In this document: positions 42,556 through 51,396 of the stretch, one piece after another | How the letters are laid out: each line of letters starts with the position of its first letter | How positions within the stretch are numbered: position 1 is the first letter of the stretch | Assembly (NCBI RefSeq): GCF_005405885.1 | Contig: NZ_BJFL01000024.1 | Span: forward strand, 1 to 64,000 | DNA length: 64,000 bases | DNA from: Gandjariella thermophila | GTDB lineage: Bacteria; Actinomycetota; Actinomycetes; Mycobacteriales; Pseudonocardiaceae | Direction of reading: 5' to 3' | The notes under the pieces: generated by a model | The model's database searches: none | Seen by the model: the letters and a program-made list of their open reading frames with translations, nothing else | Told to the model about the DNA's origin: nothing | Position numbers and translations under genes: made by a program

Positions 42556-42601
42556 ACCCTCATCGTGCCGCCGTCCCCGTCCGGCCGAACGACGCGGGGG
42601 C

Positions 42602-43363
42602 TCAGGACTCGACGATAGTCACCTGGCGGGTCTCGTACCGGCCGGTCCAGGTGCGCGGCAGCGGCGTGGCCACCCGCGGTGCGACGGCGGCCACCACGGC
42701 GTCCAGCACGGCGTCGGCGTGCCCGACGAACAGGTGCTTGGCACCCGGGAAGTCGATCACCTTGGCCTGCGGGACCGCGGCGAACCGGCGACGCGCCTCG
42801 GCCGGCCGCAGGTAGTCGTCGAACTCGGGCACCAGGCAGACCACCGGCTTACCGGACTCCGCCCAGACGGCCAGATGTTCCGGCTTGGTGAAGCGCAACG
42901 GCGGGGAGATCAGCACGGCGCCCCGCACCAGCGGGTCGCAGCCGTGCATCAGCGCCAGGTCGGTGCCGAACGACCAGCCGACCAGCCACACCTCCGGCAG
43001 GTCGTGGAACTCCGCGTACTCCAGCGCGGCGGCCACGTCGAACCGCTCGCCGACCGCGTTGTCGAACCGGCCCTCGCTGCGGCCGGCCTCGCTGGCCGTG
43101 CCCCGGGTGTTGAACCGGAGCACCGCGAGGTCGGCCAGCGCCGGTAGCCGCCAGGCCGCCTTGCGGTAGAGGTGGGAGTCCATCATGCCGCCGTGGGTGG
43201 GCAGCGGGTGCAGGCACACCAGCGTGGCGCGCGGCTGCCGCTCCGGCGGCAGTGCCAGCTCACCGATCAGCCGCAGGCCGTCCGCGGTGTGCAGCTCGAT
43301 CGGCTCCCGGCGGGCCGGGAGCACGGTGTTGGCCCGGATCTGCACTGTCTCTGCCGGATTCAT
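42602..43363 (-). CDS. Alpha/beta hydrolase (dienelactone hydrolase-like)
   Basis: A 253-residue hydrolase with a serine nucleophile in VGWSFGTDLALMHG, an acid region near VPEFDDYLRP and a late His in AKHLFVGHAD. The order of strands (ATLVCLHPLPTHGGMMDSHL, then VLRFNTRGT) matches small CocE/alpha-beta hydrolases often annotated as dienelactone hydrolase-like. ATG 43363 was preferred to ATG 43381, six codons earlier; neither ribosome site is strong. Substrate unknown; it may share a transcript with the hydrolase downstream. Confidence 0.78.
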   Translation of the reverse strand: MNPAETVQIRANTVLPARREPIELHTADGLRLIGELALPPERQPRATLVCLHPLPTHGGMMDSHLYRKAAWRLPALADLAVLRFNTRGTASEAGRSEGRFDNAVGERFDVAAALEYAEFHDLPEVWLVGWSFGTDLALMHGCDPLVRGAVLISPPLRFTKPEHLAVWAESGKPVVCLVPEFDDYLRPAEARRRFAAVPQAKVIDFPGAKHLFVGHADAVLDAVVAAVAPRVATPLPRTWTGRYETRQVTIVES

Positions 43364-43466
43364 CGGCACCGATCCTGCCATCCGAGGTGCGCCACGCGTG
43401 GCCGTCCGGCCGCGACGCTCGTCACCTCCCGCTCACCGGCAGCGTAACCACCGAGATCGCCGGCGG

Positions 43467-43787
43467 TCACCAGCGGCGTGCGGTCGGGCCGCGGCGACCG
43501 CGCGCGGCCCAGCAGTGGCTGTGCCAGTGCCGGCGGTCCGCCACCGAGCCCCACTCCTCGGCCGGCCAGGTGACCACGTGGGCGGTGCCGGGCACGATCT
43601 CGTGGTCGCAGCCGGGGCAGCGGTAGAACTTCGTGGCCCGCGACCCGGGCACCCTGCGGACCAGCCACTCGCCGTCCGGTGCGCTCTCCCGTTCCGGCCA
43701 GCCGAGTCCCGCGCTCAGCGGCTGGCGGCCGGCGTCTCGGGTGTCCGAACCCGAGCGCCGGGACCGCGGGCGGTGACGGCGGGGCAC
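43467..43787 (-). CDS. Small basic zinc-ribbon-like protein of unknown function
   Basis: A 106-residue arginine-rich protein. The core Y-R-C-P-G-C-D-H-E-I near residue 65, followed by W-H-S-H-C-W, gives a Cys-x2-Cys and His/Cys pattern that could bind zinc. Homologues in actinomycetes are often labelled ATP/GTP-binding protein with no visible nucleotide motif, and none is seen here. GTG 43787 was chosen because relatives begin P-R-R-x-R; GTG 43796 is possible. It is divergent from the FmdB gene. Function unknown. Confidence 0.65.
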   Translation of the reverse strand: MPRRHRPRSRRSGSDTRDAGRQPLSAGLGWPERESAPDGEWLVRRVPGSRATKFYRCPGCDHEIVPGTAHVVTWPAEEWGSVADRRHWHSHCWAARGRRGPTARRW

Positions 43788-43901
43788 GAACAGCACGGTA
43801 ACCGGGTCACGGCCGGCGGGGTCACCCGGGCCGGCCGGCAGTCCCCGGCGTGCGCGGCCGGCGCGGTGGCCGGGACCGTCGCCGCCGGGCGACAATGGGG
43901 C

Positions 43902-44126
43902 GTGCCCACATACGCCTATCGCTGCCGCGAGTGCACCGAGCAGTTCGAGGTCAAGCGCCCGATCAAGGATGCCGGCCAGCCGGCCCGGTGCCCCGCCGGC
44001 CACTCCGACACGGTCAAGCTGCTGACCACGATCGCGATCACGGGACGAGGCGGCTCCGGACGCGGCGCCGCCCCCGCGGCGGCGCCGACCGGCGGCTGCT
44101 GCGGCGGTGCCTGCTGCGGCGGCTAA
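43902..44126 (+). CDS. FmdB-family zinc-ribbon protein
   Basis: A 74-residue protein beginning PTYAYRCRECTEQFEVK, the characteristic FmdB start, with the second pair in A-R-C-P-A-G-H (Cys-x2-Cys, then Cys and a His). These form a small zinc ribbon, often regarded as a regulatory or nucleic-acid-associated module. The tail is Gly/Ala/Cys-rich (GGCCGGACCGG), as in actinomycete members, and may hold additional metal. It starts at GTG 43902 and is followed by a strong hairpin terminator. Confidence 0.9.
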   Translation: MPTYAYRCRECTEQFEVKRPIKDAGQPARCPAGHSDTVKLLTTIAITGRGGSGRGAAPAAAPTGGCCGGACCGG

Positions 44127-44141
44127 GCCCGGCCCCGACCG

Positions 44142-44181
44142 GCGAGCGCCCGCGTGCCGTGCTCGGCACGCGGGCGCTCGC
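44142..44181. terminator. Bidirectional hairpin terminator
   Basis: A perfect 18-bp stem, GCGAGCGCCCGCGTGCCG with CGGCACGCGGGCGCTCGC, around the loop tgct, between the convergent FmdB and 3-hydroxyacyl-CoA dehydrogenase genes. Confidence 0.85.
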
Positions 44182-44201
44182 GGGAGCCCATCCGGCGCGG
44201 C

Positions 44202-45983
44202 TCAGGCCGCCGTGTAGTCGCGGAAGCCCTTCCCGCTCTTACGACCCAACCGGCCCGCGGTGACCAGGTGCTCCAGCAGCGGGGCAGGCGCGAACCCCGG
44301 CTCGCGGAACTCCGCGTAGAGCGTGCGCTCGATGGCCAGGGACACGTCCAGGCCGACCACGTCGAGCAGTTCGAACGGCCCCATCGGCAGGCCGCAGCCG
44401 ACCTTCATCGCGGTGTCGATGTCGTCCGCGTCGGCGTAGTGCGCCTCCAGCATCTTCACCGCGTCGTTGAGGTACGGGAACAGCAGCGCGTTGACGATGA
44501 ATCCGGCTCGGTCGCCGCAGTCCACCGGGTGCTTGCGCAGCTTCTTGCAGACCGCCCGGGTGGTGGCCACCGTGTCGGCCGAGGTGAGGATGGTGGACAC
44601 CACCTCGACCAGCTTCATCACCTGGGCCGGGTTGAAGAAGTGCATGCCGATCACGTCGCGGGGCCGAGAGGTGGCGGCGGCGCACTCCACCACGGGCAGC
44701 GAGGACGTGGTGGTGGCCAGCACGGCACCGGGCTTGCACACCTCGTCCAGGGTCTCGAAGACGACCCTCTTGACGTCCAGTTCCTCGGCCACCGCCTCGA
44801 CCACCAGGTCGCAGTCGGCCAGTTCCTCGAACTCGACCGCGCCCTGGATGCGGGCCAGCGCGGCGTCCCGGTCCTCCTCGGACAGCCGGCCGCGCACCAC
44901 CGCCTTCTCCAGCGACTTGCGGATCTTGTCGACGGCGCCTTTGACCTTCGCCTCGCTGCGACCGCGCAGCACCACGTCGAACCCGGCCTTGGCGAAGACC
45001 TCGGTGATGCCGGTGGCCATGGTTCCGGTGCCGACCACGCCCACCCGCTGCACATCGCGCGCGGCCGCGCCCTCGTCGGCCCCGCTCGGGGTGAGGGCGT
45101 CCGGCACCACGTTCGGCGAGTCGGGCGCGTCGTAGGTGTAGAAGCCGCGGCCGGACTTCCGCCCGAGCAGGCCCGCAGTGATCATCTGCTTGAGCATCGG
45201 CGCGGGTGCGTGCAGCCGGTTCCGCGACTGGTGGTACATCGTGTCGAGGATCTCGTACGCGGTGTCCAGACCGATCAGGTCCAGCAGGGCCAGCGGCCCC
45301 ATCGGGTAGCCGCAGCCCAGCCGCATCGCCGCGTCCAGATCCTCCCGGCTGGCGTAGCGCTGCTCGTACATCCGCACCGCATGGTTGAGGTAGCCGAACA
45401 GCAGCGCGTTCGCGATGAATCCGGCCCGGTCGCCGATCACCACCGGCTCCTTGCCGATGCTCCTGGCGAACGCCACCACGTCGTCCACCACGTCCGGTTC
45501 GGTGACCACGGTGCGCACCACCTCGACCAACTTGAGCACCGGGGCCGGATTGAAGAAGTGCATGCCGACGACCTTGCCCGGCCGGCCGGTGTGCACGCCG
45601 ATCTCGGTGACCGACAGCGACGAGGTGTTCGAGGCGAGGATGGCGTCCGGCCGGCACACCCGGTCCAGTTCGGCGAACACCTCCGCCTTGAGGTCCAGGT
45701 GCTCCGGGACCGCCTCGATCACCAGGTCGGCGTCGGCGACGTCGGCGAGCCGGGTGGTGGTGGAGATGCGGTCGAGCAACTCGGCCTTACCGGACTCGTC
45801 CAACTTGCCGCGCTGCACGGCCCGGTTGGTGGAGTGCTCGATGTGGCCGAGCCCCCGGGTGATGCCGGCCTCGTCGACTTCGACCGCGATCACCCGCAAG
45901 CCGTTGCGGGCCAGCACCTCGGCGATGCCGGAACCCATGGTGCCGAGGCCGACGACGCCGACCGTGGAGAACTCGCGAGCCAA
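44202..45983 (-). CDS. Fused double 3-hydroxyacyl-CoA dehydrogenase
   Basis: A 593-residue protein made of two complete 3-hydroxybutyryl-CoA dehydrogenase units in tandem. Each has a Rossmann motif (VGVVGLGTMGSG; VGVVGTGTMATG), the catalytic HFFNP motif (GMHFFNPAPVLKLVEV; GMHFFNPAQVMKLVEV) and the C-terminal domain with LGRKSGRGFYTY or LGRKSGKGFRDY. Single-unit enzymes have about 285 residues. The enzyme oxidises or forms 3-hydroxyacyl-CoA with NAD(P). TTG 45983 was chosen for GGAGG six bases upstream and because relatives begin A-R-E-F; GTG 46016 is the longer choice. It fits the acyl-CoA theme of thiolase, crotonase-like and Ccr genes. Confidence 0.92.
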   Translation of the reverse strand: MAREFSTVGVVGLGTMGSGIAEVLARNGLRVIAVEVDEAGITRGLGHIEHSTNRAVQRGKLDESGKAELLDRISTTTRLADVADADLVIEAVPEHLDLKAEVFAELDRVCRPDAILASNTSSLSVTEIGVHTGRPGKVVGMHFFNPAPVLKLVEVVRTVVTEPDVVDDVVAFARSIGKEPVVIGDRAGFIANALLFGYLNHAVRMYEQRYASREDLDAAMRLGCGYPMGPLALLDLIGLDTAYEILDTMYHQSRNRLHAPAPMLKQMITAGLLGRKSGRGFYTYDAPDSPNVVPDALTPSGADEGAAARDVQRVGVVGTGTMATGITEVFAKAGFDVVLRGRSEAKVKGAVDKIRKSLEKAVVRGRLSEEDRDAALARIQGAVEFEELADCDLVVEAVAEELDVKRVVFETLDEVCKPGAVLATTTSSLPVVECAAATSRPRDVIGMHFFNPAQVMKLVEVVSTILTSADTVATTRAVCKKLRKHPVDCGDRAGFIVNALLFPYLNDAVKMLEAHYADADDIDTAMKVGCGLPMGPFELLDVVGLDVSLAIERTLYAEFREPGFAPAPLLEHLVTAGRLGRKSGKGFRDYTAA

Positions 45984-46378
45984 GACCAACCTCCCGCGTC
46001 CTTGAGGGCTCGTCACGTGCGACCGCTCGTTCGTTACCGAGCTTGTTACGGCGCTGTCCGGCGTTGCCGCCGGACTCGTTACCGATGTGTTGCTACGCGC
46101 CGGTAACTTGCGGGCATCTTCCCACGCGTGCGGCGATTGACCAGGTGAGGTTCGCCACCGGATCGAGCCAGTTTCGTGCTGCTTTCTCCGAACGCTCGGG
46201 TTGTTCAGCCCCCGCGCTGTCCGTCGCGTCCGTCACCACACCGGCCGCTCGCCCGGGCCCGGCGGCCCGGGGTCGCTGGGCCGGTCGTGAACAACCCTCG
46301 CTGAGGGCCTCTGGGTGCGATATGCCACACCGGCCGTCACGGCGGCGTTGGTGACCGCCGGACGGCGCGGCCCGGAGG
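45984..46378. promoter_or_regulatory. Region between the dehydrogenase and dhaM
   Basis: About 395 bp. Near the dehydrogenase are repeated TCGTTACCGA motifs at 46031-46040 and 46076-46085 and a CTACGCGCCGGTAA site at 46093-46106, possibly operator half-sites. The part next to dhaM (46110-46378) shows no gene or clear signal. Confidence 0.4.
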
Positions 46379-47056
46379 TTACTCGTCGAACCGGCGTTCC
46401 GCGAGGTTGGTGATGCGGCGCAGGGCGTCCTTGGCGTCCCGACCGGTGGCGGTCACGGTCACCGTGTCCCCGGCGCGCGCGCCCAGGCCCATCAGCGCCA
46501 GCACACTTCTGGCGTCCACCTCCTGATCGCCGTAGCGGACCGTCACCTCGGCGTCCAGGTGGGCGATGGACCGGGCGAGCAGGGCCGCCGGCCGGGCGTG
46601 CAGCCCGACCTCGTTGGTCAGCAGCACGTCGGTGCTCTCCGTGGGACCGGCGGGGGCCGGTTCGGCGGCCGCCTCGGCGCCGGCCCCGGCCGCCTCGGCG
46701 GCGGAGGCCACCGCGGGCAGGTCGGCGCCGCCCTGGGCGGCCACGGCGGCCGCCACCGCGCCCTCGACCAGCGGGGCGTTCACCAGCCGCGCCCGGTCCG
46801 GGTCGGCCAGCGACTCCACCGCGAGCTCCGCCGTCATCTGCGCGCTGCCCAGGTCGTAGAGCAGCAGCACACCGGCGCCCGAATCCGCCTCGGCGACCGC
46901 GCCGGTGACCTTGTCGAAGGAGGTGCCCAGGCCGCCGTCGTCCATCCCGCCGGCGGCGAGCACGGTCACCTCCGGCGCCATCTGCGCGGCGAGTTCCACC
47001 ACGCCCTCGGCGAGCCGCGCGCTGTGCGCGACGATGACCAGGCCGACCCGGCTCAT
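46379..47056 (-). CDS. dhaM: PTS-dependent dihydroxyacetone kinase phosphotransferase DhaM with fused HPr
   Basis: A 225-residue protein. Residues 1-125 are the EIIA-mannose-like DhaM domain with active-site H11 in VIVAHSARLAEG. After an Ala/Glu/Pro-rich linker comes an HPr domain (residues about 145-225) with phospho-histidine in NEVGLHARPAALLAR. It passes phosphate from the PTS to the ADP bound in DhaL. The fusion means EI can phosphorylate it directly; no EI domain or ptsI gene is in the window. GGAGG lies seven bases before ATG 47056. It is the last gene of dhaK-dhaL-dhaM. Confidence 0.92.
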   Translation of the reverse strand: MSRVGLVIVAHSARLAEGVVELAAQMAPEVTVLAAGGMDDGGLGTSFDKVTGAVAEADSGAGVLLLYDLGSAQMTAELAVESLADPDRARLVNAPLVEGAVAAAVAAQGGADLPAVASAAEAAGAGAEAAAEPAPAGPTESTDVLLTNEVGLHARPAALLARSIAHLDAEVTVRYGDQEVDARSVLALMGLGARAGDTVTVTATGRDAKDALRRITNLAERRFDE

Positions 47057-47175
47057 GGCGCGCCTCCGTTCTGCGCGGCTTCGTGCGCCACCGCGACCGC
47101 GTCGGCGGGATGCGGCCGGCTGAAGGCAGGGCGCGCGCCGTGGTCGCCCGGGGCGTCGCGGCTTGACGCACGCAT
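47053..47175 (-). CDS. Possible 40-residue ORF bridging dhaL and dhaM
   Basis: The 118-bp gap between dhaL and dhaM is filled by one frame. Its ATG (47175-47173) shares a base with the dhaL stop (TGATG), and its TGA (47055-47053) overlaps the dhaM start (ATGA). The encoded peptide is hydrophilic and rich in Ala, Arg and Pro, with no known domain. It has no separate ribosome site, so it would depend on translation running on from dhaL. It may be a real small protein, or only a coupling device that carries ribosomes to dhaM. Confidence 0.35.
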   Translation of the reverse strand: MRASSRDAPGDHGARPAFSRPHPADAVAVAHEAAQNGGAP

Positions 47176-47876
47176 CAGGGGGCCTCCCCGCCCGCGGCCT
47201 TCCGGGCGGCGTCGGCCAGCGCGCGCAGCAGCAGCGCGGCGGACCTGGCGCCGGGGTCCAGGTGCCCGGCGCTGCGCTCGCCGAGGTAGGAGGCGCGGCC
47301 CTTGCGGGCGACGAGCGGCACGGTGGACTCCGCGCCGACCTCCGCCGCGTCGGCCGCGGCAGCGAGGACGGCGGGCACGCCGTCACCGCCCGCCGAGGTA
47401 CTTCCTCCCGCCGAGGCGGCCGACAGTGCCGCGGCGTCGGCCATCGCCGTCTCCGCCGCCCGCACCGCCGGCTGCAACGCGTCCACCATGGTCTTGTCGC
47501 CGATCTCCGCCTTGCCCCTGGCGACGACGCCCTCGCACGCGGCGCGCAGCGCGGCGGCCACCTCACCGGCGGACAGTTCCGTGGCGGCGCCGACCGCGTT
47601 GGCCGCGCGCAGGAACGCCGTGCCGTACAGCGGGCCCGCCGCGCCGCCCACGGTGGAGATCAGCGTGGTGGCAGTGAGCTTGAGCACCGCACCGGGAGTG
47701 TCCAGTTCGGACATGTCCAGCTTGGACATCACGGCCTCGAAGCCGCGGCGCATGTTCTCGCCGTGGTCGCCGTCGCCGATCTCCCGGTCCAGGTCGACGA
47801 GTTCGTCGCGGTGCTCGGCGATCACCTCGTTCACGCGGCGCAGAGCGGCGATCACGTCCTCGGTGGCGCAGCCCAT
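47175..47876 (-). CDS. dhaL: Dihydroxyacetone kinase nucleotide-binding subunit DhaL
   Basis: A 233-residue subunit that holds ADP/ATP and transfers phosphate to dihydroxyacetone bound in DhaK. The Mg-binding aspartates are in LVDLDREIGDGDHGENM (DxxIGDGDHG), with further family blocks GGAAGPLYGTAFLRA, GDKTMVDAL and the C-terminal K-G-R-A-S-Y-L-G-E-R-S. Start ATG 47876 has AGGAAGGGG upstream. Between residues about 150 and 162 it has an insertion (ALSAASAGGSTSA) encoded by a 39-bp unit that is repeated near atpC. The enzyme uses DhaM rather than free ATP as phosphate donor if the PTS pathway operates. Confidence 0.93.
   Translation of the reverse strand: MGCATEDVIAALRRVNEVIAEHRDELVDLDREIGDGDHGENMRRGFEAVMSKLDMSELDTPGAVLKLTATTLISTVGGAAGPLYGTAFLRAANAVGAATELSAGEVAAALRAACEGVVARGKAEIGDKTMVDALQPAVRAAETAMADAAALSAASAGGSTSAGGDGVPAVLAAAADAAEVGAESTVPLVARKGRASYLGERSAGHLDPGARSAALLLRALADAARKAAGGEAP
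47391..47429 (-). repeat. 39-bp dispersed repeat inside dhaL
   Basis: This unit (cgccgaggtacttcctcccg, then ccgaggcggccgacagtgc) closely matches the 39-bp units tandemly repeated at 63525-63641 between atpC and atpD. Length is a whole number of codons, so the dhaL frame is preserved. Confidence 0.75.
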
Positions 47877-47893
47877 GCTCAGTGCCCCTTCCT

Positions 47894-48049
47894 GAACGCG
47901 CGCCGCGAGCGCGTCGCCGCGGCGCGACCGGGACATGGCATTCCCGTCGTGGCTGATGAGCCGCCCCGCCCGCGCGATCGCGGGGCTTCGCCCTGGCGCG
48001 TTCCCGTGCTCATCATCGCAGGCCAGCCCTGTTCCGGGACACGCTGTCA
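47894..48049 (-). repeat. Stop-codon-adjacent dispersed repeat, copy A
   Basis: Beginning exactly at the dhaK stop codon and running to near the dhaL start, this stretch matches the sequence after the nucS stop (53398-53478). Shared blocks are TGACRG, GGAAC, GGCCTGCGA, TCCCGGTC, and GGCGACGCG followed by TCGCGGCGCGCGTTC. Copy A has about 75 extra bases in the middle. Confidence 0.55.
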
Positions 48050-49048
48050 GGCTCCCCACCGCAGCGCCGCGGTGTGCACCGGGGCGTCCCACAGTTCGAT
48101 CATCTCGTCGTCCAGCTTGAGCAGCGTGATGCTCATGCCCTGCATCTCCAGGCTGGTGATGAACGGCCCGACCAGCCGCCGCTCGACCCGGATGCCGCGC
48201 TCGGCGAGCAGCCGCTCCGCGATGCCGTGCGCCAGGTACAACTCGATCAGCGGGGTGCCGCCCATCGAGTTGGTGAACAGCAGCGCCCGGTCACCCTCGC
48301 GGAACGGCAGATCCTCCAGCACGGGCTCGAGCAGCCGCCGCACGATACCGTCGGCGTTCTCCGCCGGCATCCGCTCCCGGCCCGGCTCGCCGTGGATGCC
48401 GATACCGATCTCCATCTCGTCCTCGGCCAGGGTAAAGGTCGGCTCGCCGACGTGCGGCACGGTGCAGCCGGTGAGCGCCATACCCATGGAGCGCACGTTG
48501 GCGATCACCCGGCGGGCCAGTGCCTCGCAGCCGTCCAGGTCAACCTTGCGGTCGGCGGCGGCGCCGACGATCTTCTCCAGTAGCACGGTGCCGCCGACCC
48601 CGCGCCGGCCGGCGGTGTAGAGGGAGTCCTTCACCGCCACGTCGTCGTCGATCACCACGCTGCGCACGTCCCCACCCTCGGCGGCGGCGAGTTCCGCGGC
48701 GGTGTCGAAGTTGAGCACGTCACCGGTGTAGTTCTTCACCACCAGCAGCACCCCGGCACCACCGTCCACCTGGGACACCGCGGCCTGCACCTGGTCCGGG
48801 GTGGGCGAGGTGAACACCGCGCCCGGGCAGGCGGCGTCGAGCATGCCCGGACCGACGAAGCCGGCGTGCAGGGGTTCGTGGCCGGAGCCGCCGCCGGACA
48901 CCACCGCCACCTTGCCGCGCACCGGGGCGTCGGCCCGCGCCACCACGGCCGGCTTGGTGCTGACCCGGAGCAACTCGGGGTGCGCGGCCGCCATGCCTCG
49001 CAGGGAGTCGGCCACCACGGTCGCCGGATCATTGATGATCTTCTTCAT
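48047..49048 (-). CDS. dhaK: Dihydroxyacetone kinase subunit DhaK
   Basis: A 333-residue subunit that binds dihydroxyacetone covalently through a histidine, here in [16 protein letters not shown]. Other family blocks are [36 protein letters not shown] and [15 protein letters not shown]. Length is typical for PTS-type DhaK without a fused DhaL domain. It is first of dhaK-dhaL-dhaM; the 170-bp gap to dhaL is unusually long and carries a dispersed repeat. The set phosphorylates dihydroxyacetone to the glycolytic intermediate. Confidence 0.95.
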   Translation of the reverse strand: MKKIINDPATVVADSLRGMAAAHPELLRVSTKPAVVARADAPVRGKVAVVSGGGSGHEPLHAGFVGPGMLDAACPGAVFTSPTPDQVQAAVSQVDGGAGVLLVVKNYTGDVLNFDTAAELAAAEGGDVRSVVIDDDVAVKDSLYTAGRRGVGGTVLLEKIVGAAADRKVDLDGCEALARRVIANVRSMGMALTGCTVPHVGEPTFTLAEDEMEIGIGIHGEPGRERMPAENADGIVRRLLEPVLEDLPFREGDRALLFTNSMGGTPLIELYLAHGIAERLLAERGIRVERRLVGPFITSLEMQGMSITLLKLDDEMIELWDAPVHTAALRWGA

Positions 49049-49160
49049 GGCCGGCCTCCGGTACGGATCGTCCTCGACTCGCTGAGCCTTTCCTACCGTG
49101 CTTGGCCGAGCGGGGAAAGCACCGCCGCGCCGGGCGACTGGCCGGTGACTGGTGGGTCGC

Positions 49161-50672
49161 TCAGCGGCCGTAGCGCAGCCGCACCAGGCGGAGCAGTTGT
49201 CGCACCGTGTGCGTGCCGCGGGAGAAGCTCATCGGCTCCAGTAGCGCGCCGAACCGGCGCCGGGTCACCGCCTGCGGCCTGGCGAACTCGCGCAGCCCGT
49301 CCTCGCCGTGGATGCGGCCGAAGCCGGAGTCGCCGACCCCGCCGAACGGCAGCGCGGGCACCGCGGCGAAGGAGATCACCGAGTTCACCGACACCATTCC
49401 GGCGCGCAGCCGGCGGGCCAGTTCCTCGCCACGGGACCGGGAGAACACCGCGGCGGCCAGGCCGTAGCGGGTGCCGTTGGCCAGCCGCAGCGCCTCCGCC
49501 ACGTCGCGGACCCGGTTGACGGTGATGGTGGGCCCGAAGGTCTCGTCGCGGACCGCGGCGCAGTCCTCCGGCACGTCGGTGAGCACCACCGGCTCGACGT
49601 ACGGCGCGCGCACCGAGTCCAGCCCGCCGACCACCGCGCGGGCACCGGCGTCCAGGGCGGCCTGGATGTGCCCGCGGATGACGTCCACCTGGGACGGCAT
49701 GGTGATCGGGCCGAGGTCGGCGCCGTCCTGGCCGCCGGCGCGGAGCCGGCGCGCCCGCTGGGCGACGAGGTCGAGGAACCGGTCGGCCACCGCGTCGACC
49801 ACGTACACCCGCTCGACCCCGACGCAGGTCTGGCCGGCGTTGGCCATGCCGCCCCAGACCGCCGCGTCCGCGGCCGCCTCCAGGTCGGCGTCGGCGTCCA
49901 CGATGAGCGCGTCCTTGCCGCCGCACTCGACCAGCACCGGGGTCAGGGTCTCCGCGCATGCCGCCATCACCCGCTTGCCGGTGGCCGTGGAGCCGGTGAA
50001 CGCCAGTTTGTCCACTCCGGACCGGCACAGCGCCGCGCCGGTCTCGCCGTACCCGGTGACCACGCGGAACACCGGATGCTCGGGGACCACCTCGGCGAAG
50101 GTGTCGGCCAGCCAGGTGCCCACGCCGGGGGTGTACTCGCTGGGCTTGAACACCACCGCGTTGCCGGCGGCGAGCGCGTAGGCGATCGAGCCCATCGGGG
50201 TGAAGGCCGGGTAGTTCCACGGCCCGATCACACCGACCACGCCCAGCGGCTGGTACTCCAGCGTGGCCGCGTGGTTGTACATCAGCAGGCCGGGCGAGAC
50301 CCGGCGGCGGCGCAGCACCCGCTCGGCGTGGTGTGCCGCCCAGTGCAGGTGGTCCACCACGAGCACGAGTTCCAGCCGCGCGTCGTCGATCGGCTTGCCG
50401 GTCTCCGTGCTGATCAGGTTGGCCAGTTCGGGCAGCCGGCGGACGAGGCGCCGGCGCCAGGCGTCGAGCCGCTGCTTCCGGCCGGCGAAGCCGAGCCCGG
50501 CCCACCACTGGCCGGCCTCGCGGGCGCGGCGGACCGCGTCGGTGACCTCCTCGGCGCCGTGGACGGGGTATCGCCCGACCACCTCGCCGGTGCGCGGGTC
50601 GAGCGAGAGCAGCTTGTCGGAGTTCTCCGACTCCTGGGGCGCCGGTGTGCTCTGGGACGTGGTCCGCGTCAT
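49161..50672 (-). CDS. NAD(P)-dependent aldehyde dehydrogenase
   Basis: A 503-residue aldehyde dehydrogenase. The catalytic Cys is in [14 protein letters not shown], the general-base Glu in [13 protein letters not shown], and the nucleotide-site motifs in [26 protein letters not shown] and [12 protein letters not shown]. The form resembles succinate-semialdehyde-type and related enzymes used on diverse aliphatic aldehydes; the substrate cannot be read from sequence. The basic C-terminal tail ([13 protein letters not shown]) is longer than in most members. It lies downstream of the symporter unit and upstream of dhaK on the same strand but with its own promoter gap. Confidence 0.9.
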   Translation of the reverse strand: MTRTTSQSTPAPQESENSDKLLSLDPRTGEVVGRYPVHGAEEVTDAVRRAREAGQWWAGLGFAGRKQRLDAWRRRLVRRLPELANLISTETGKPIDDARLELVLVVDHLHWAAHHAERVLRRRRVSPGLLMYNHAATLEYQPLGVVGVIGPWNYPAFTPMGSIAYALAAGNAVVFKPSEYTPGVGTWLADTFAEVVPEHPVFRVVTGYGETGAALCRSGVDKLAFTGSTATGKRVMAACAETLTPVLVECGGKDALIVDADADLEAAADAAVWGGMANAGQTCVGVERVYVVDAVADRFLDLVAQRARRLRAGGQDGADLGPITMPSQVDVIRGHIQAALDAGARAVVGGLDSVRAPYVEPVVLTDVPEDCAAVRDETFGPTITVNRVRDVAEALRLANGTRYGLAAAVFSRSRGEELARRLRAGMVSVNSVISFAAVPALPFGGVGDSGFGRIHGEDGLREFARPQAVTRRRFGALLEPMSFSRGTHTVRQLLRLVRLRYGR

Positions 50673-50894
50673 CGAGACTCCCTGTGGATCACCCGTCGGT
50701 TACCCAAGAGTAATCAATGCGACCGGCCGTCGGCAGGGGTCACCGTGAACCGCTGGTAACACAGGGTCACATTTGCCGTGGCCGAGGTCACGGAGGGGTT
50801 CGGGAACGATCCAGAGGGCGGAGGCGATGTACCTGGTGGGGCGCGGCGATCCCGCGCCCCACCAACCGGCACCTACTACTGGAGAGGAGCAAGC

Positions 50895-51047
50895 GTGTCC
50901 AACACCATGGGCAACACCGCCTCCCGCCGTGCCGCCATCCGCGGCCTCGGCACCCGCCTCCGCCGCGTGGCCAACCGGTTCGACGCGTACACCCTGGAGG
51001 CGTTCAACCCGCAGTTCCCGCACGGCCGCGGCCGCAGGCGGGCCTGA
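50895..51047 (+). CDS. Small basic protein of unknown function
   Basis: A 50-residue, arginine-rich peptide starting at GTG 50895, preceded by a good ribosome site (GGAGAGGAG). The sequence includes AIRGLGTRLRRVANRFDAYT and ends H-G-R-G-R-R-R-A. No family is recognised. It lies in the divergent space between the aldehyde dehydrogenase and the convergent membrane-protein gene. The ribosome site is the main evidence. Confidence 0.5.
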   Translation: MSNTMGNTASRRAAIRGLGTRLRRVANRFDAYTLEAFNPQFPHGRGRRRA

Positions 51048-51083
51048 CGGGCCACCGCGCCCAACCGTTCCAACGGTTCGGCC

Positions 51084-51383
51084 CTACCGCTCGCCGGCGC
51101 CATCGGCGTCGTCGGCGGGCCCCGTAGCCGCCCCCTCCGACGCCGCGGTGGGCACCCGCAGCGGCCGGAGCTGGGCCCACGCGGCGAACAGGATCGCCAG
51201 GCCGAGCATGCCCAGCCCGCTCCACAGGTTCAGGTTGGTGCCCGCCTTCGCCGTGTCGGCCTCGGTGGTGAAGGCGATGCCGACAACCAGCAGCACGATC
51301 CCGTAGAAGCCGAACAGCAGCGCGATCACCCAGCGCAGGTCGAACAGACCGGCTCGCTTGGTCGGAGTTCCCGCTTCGCTCAC
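51084..51383 (-). CDS. Small membrane protein next to the symporter
   Basis: A 99-residue protein with two membrane helices (WVIALLFGFYGIVLLVVGIA near residues 18-37 and LWSGLGMLGLAILFAAWAQL near 53-72) and a hydrophilic C-terminal tail. It starts 13 bp after the symporter gene on the same strand, and small two-helix proteins in this position are often accessory to the transporter. No named family is recognised with confidence. Confidence 0.75.
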   Translation of the reverse strand: MSEAGTPTKRAGLFDLRWVIALLFGFYGIVLLVVGIAFTTEADTAKAGTNLNLWSGLGMLGLAILFAAWAQLRPLRVPTAASEGAATGPADDADGAGER

Positions 51384-51396
51384 GGCACAGCCTCCC

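Noticed and set aside
44154-46106. 650-codon plus-strand frame antisense to the fused dehydrogenase
   Set aside because: Shadow of the double dehydrogenase, low-complexity translation and no ribosome site.
46043-46354. Plus-strand frame of 103 codons between the dehydrogenase and dhaM
   Set aside because: It crosses the dehydrogenase promoter repeats, has no ribosome site, and its translation looks random.
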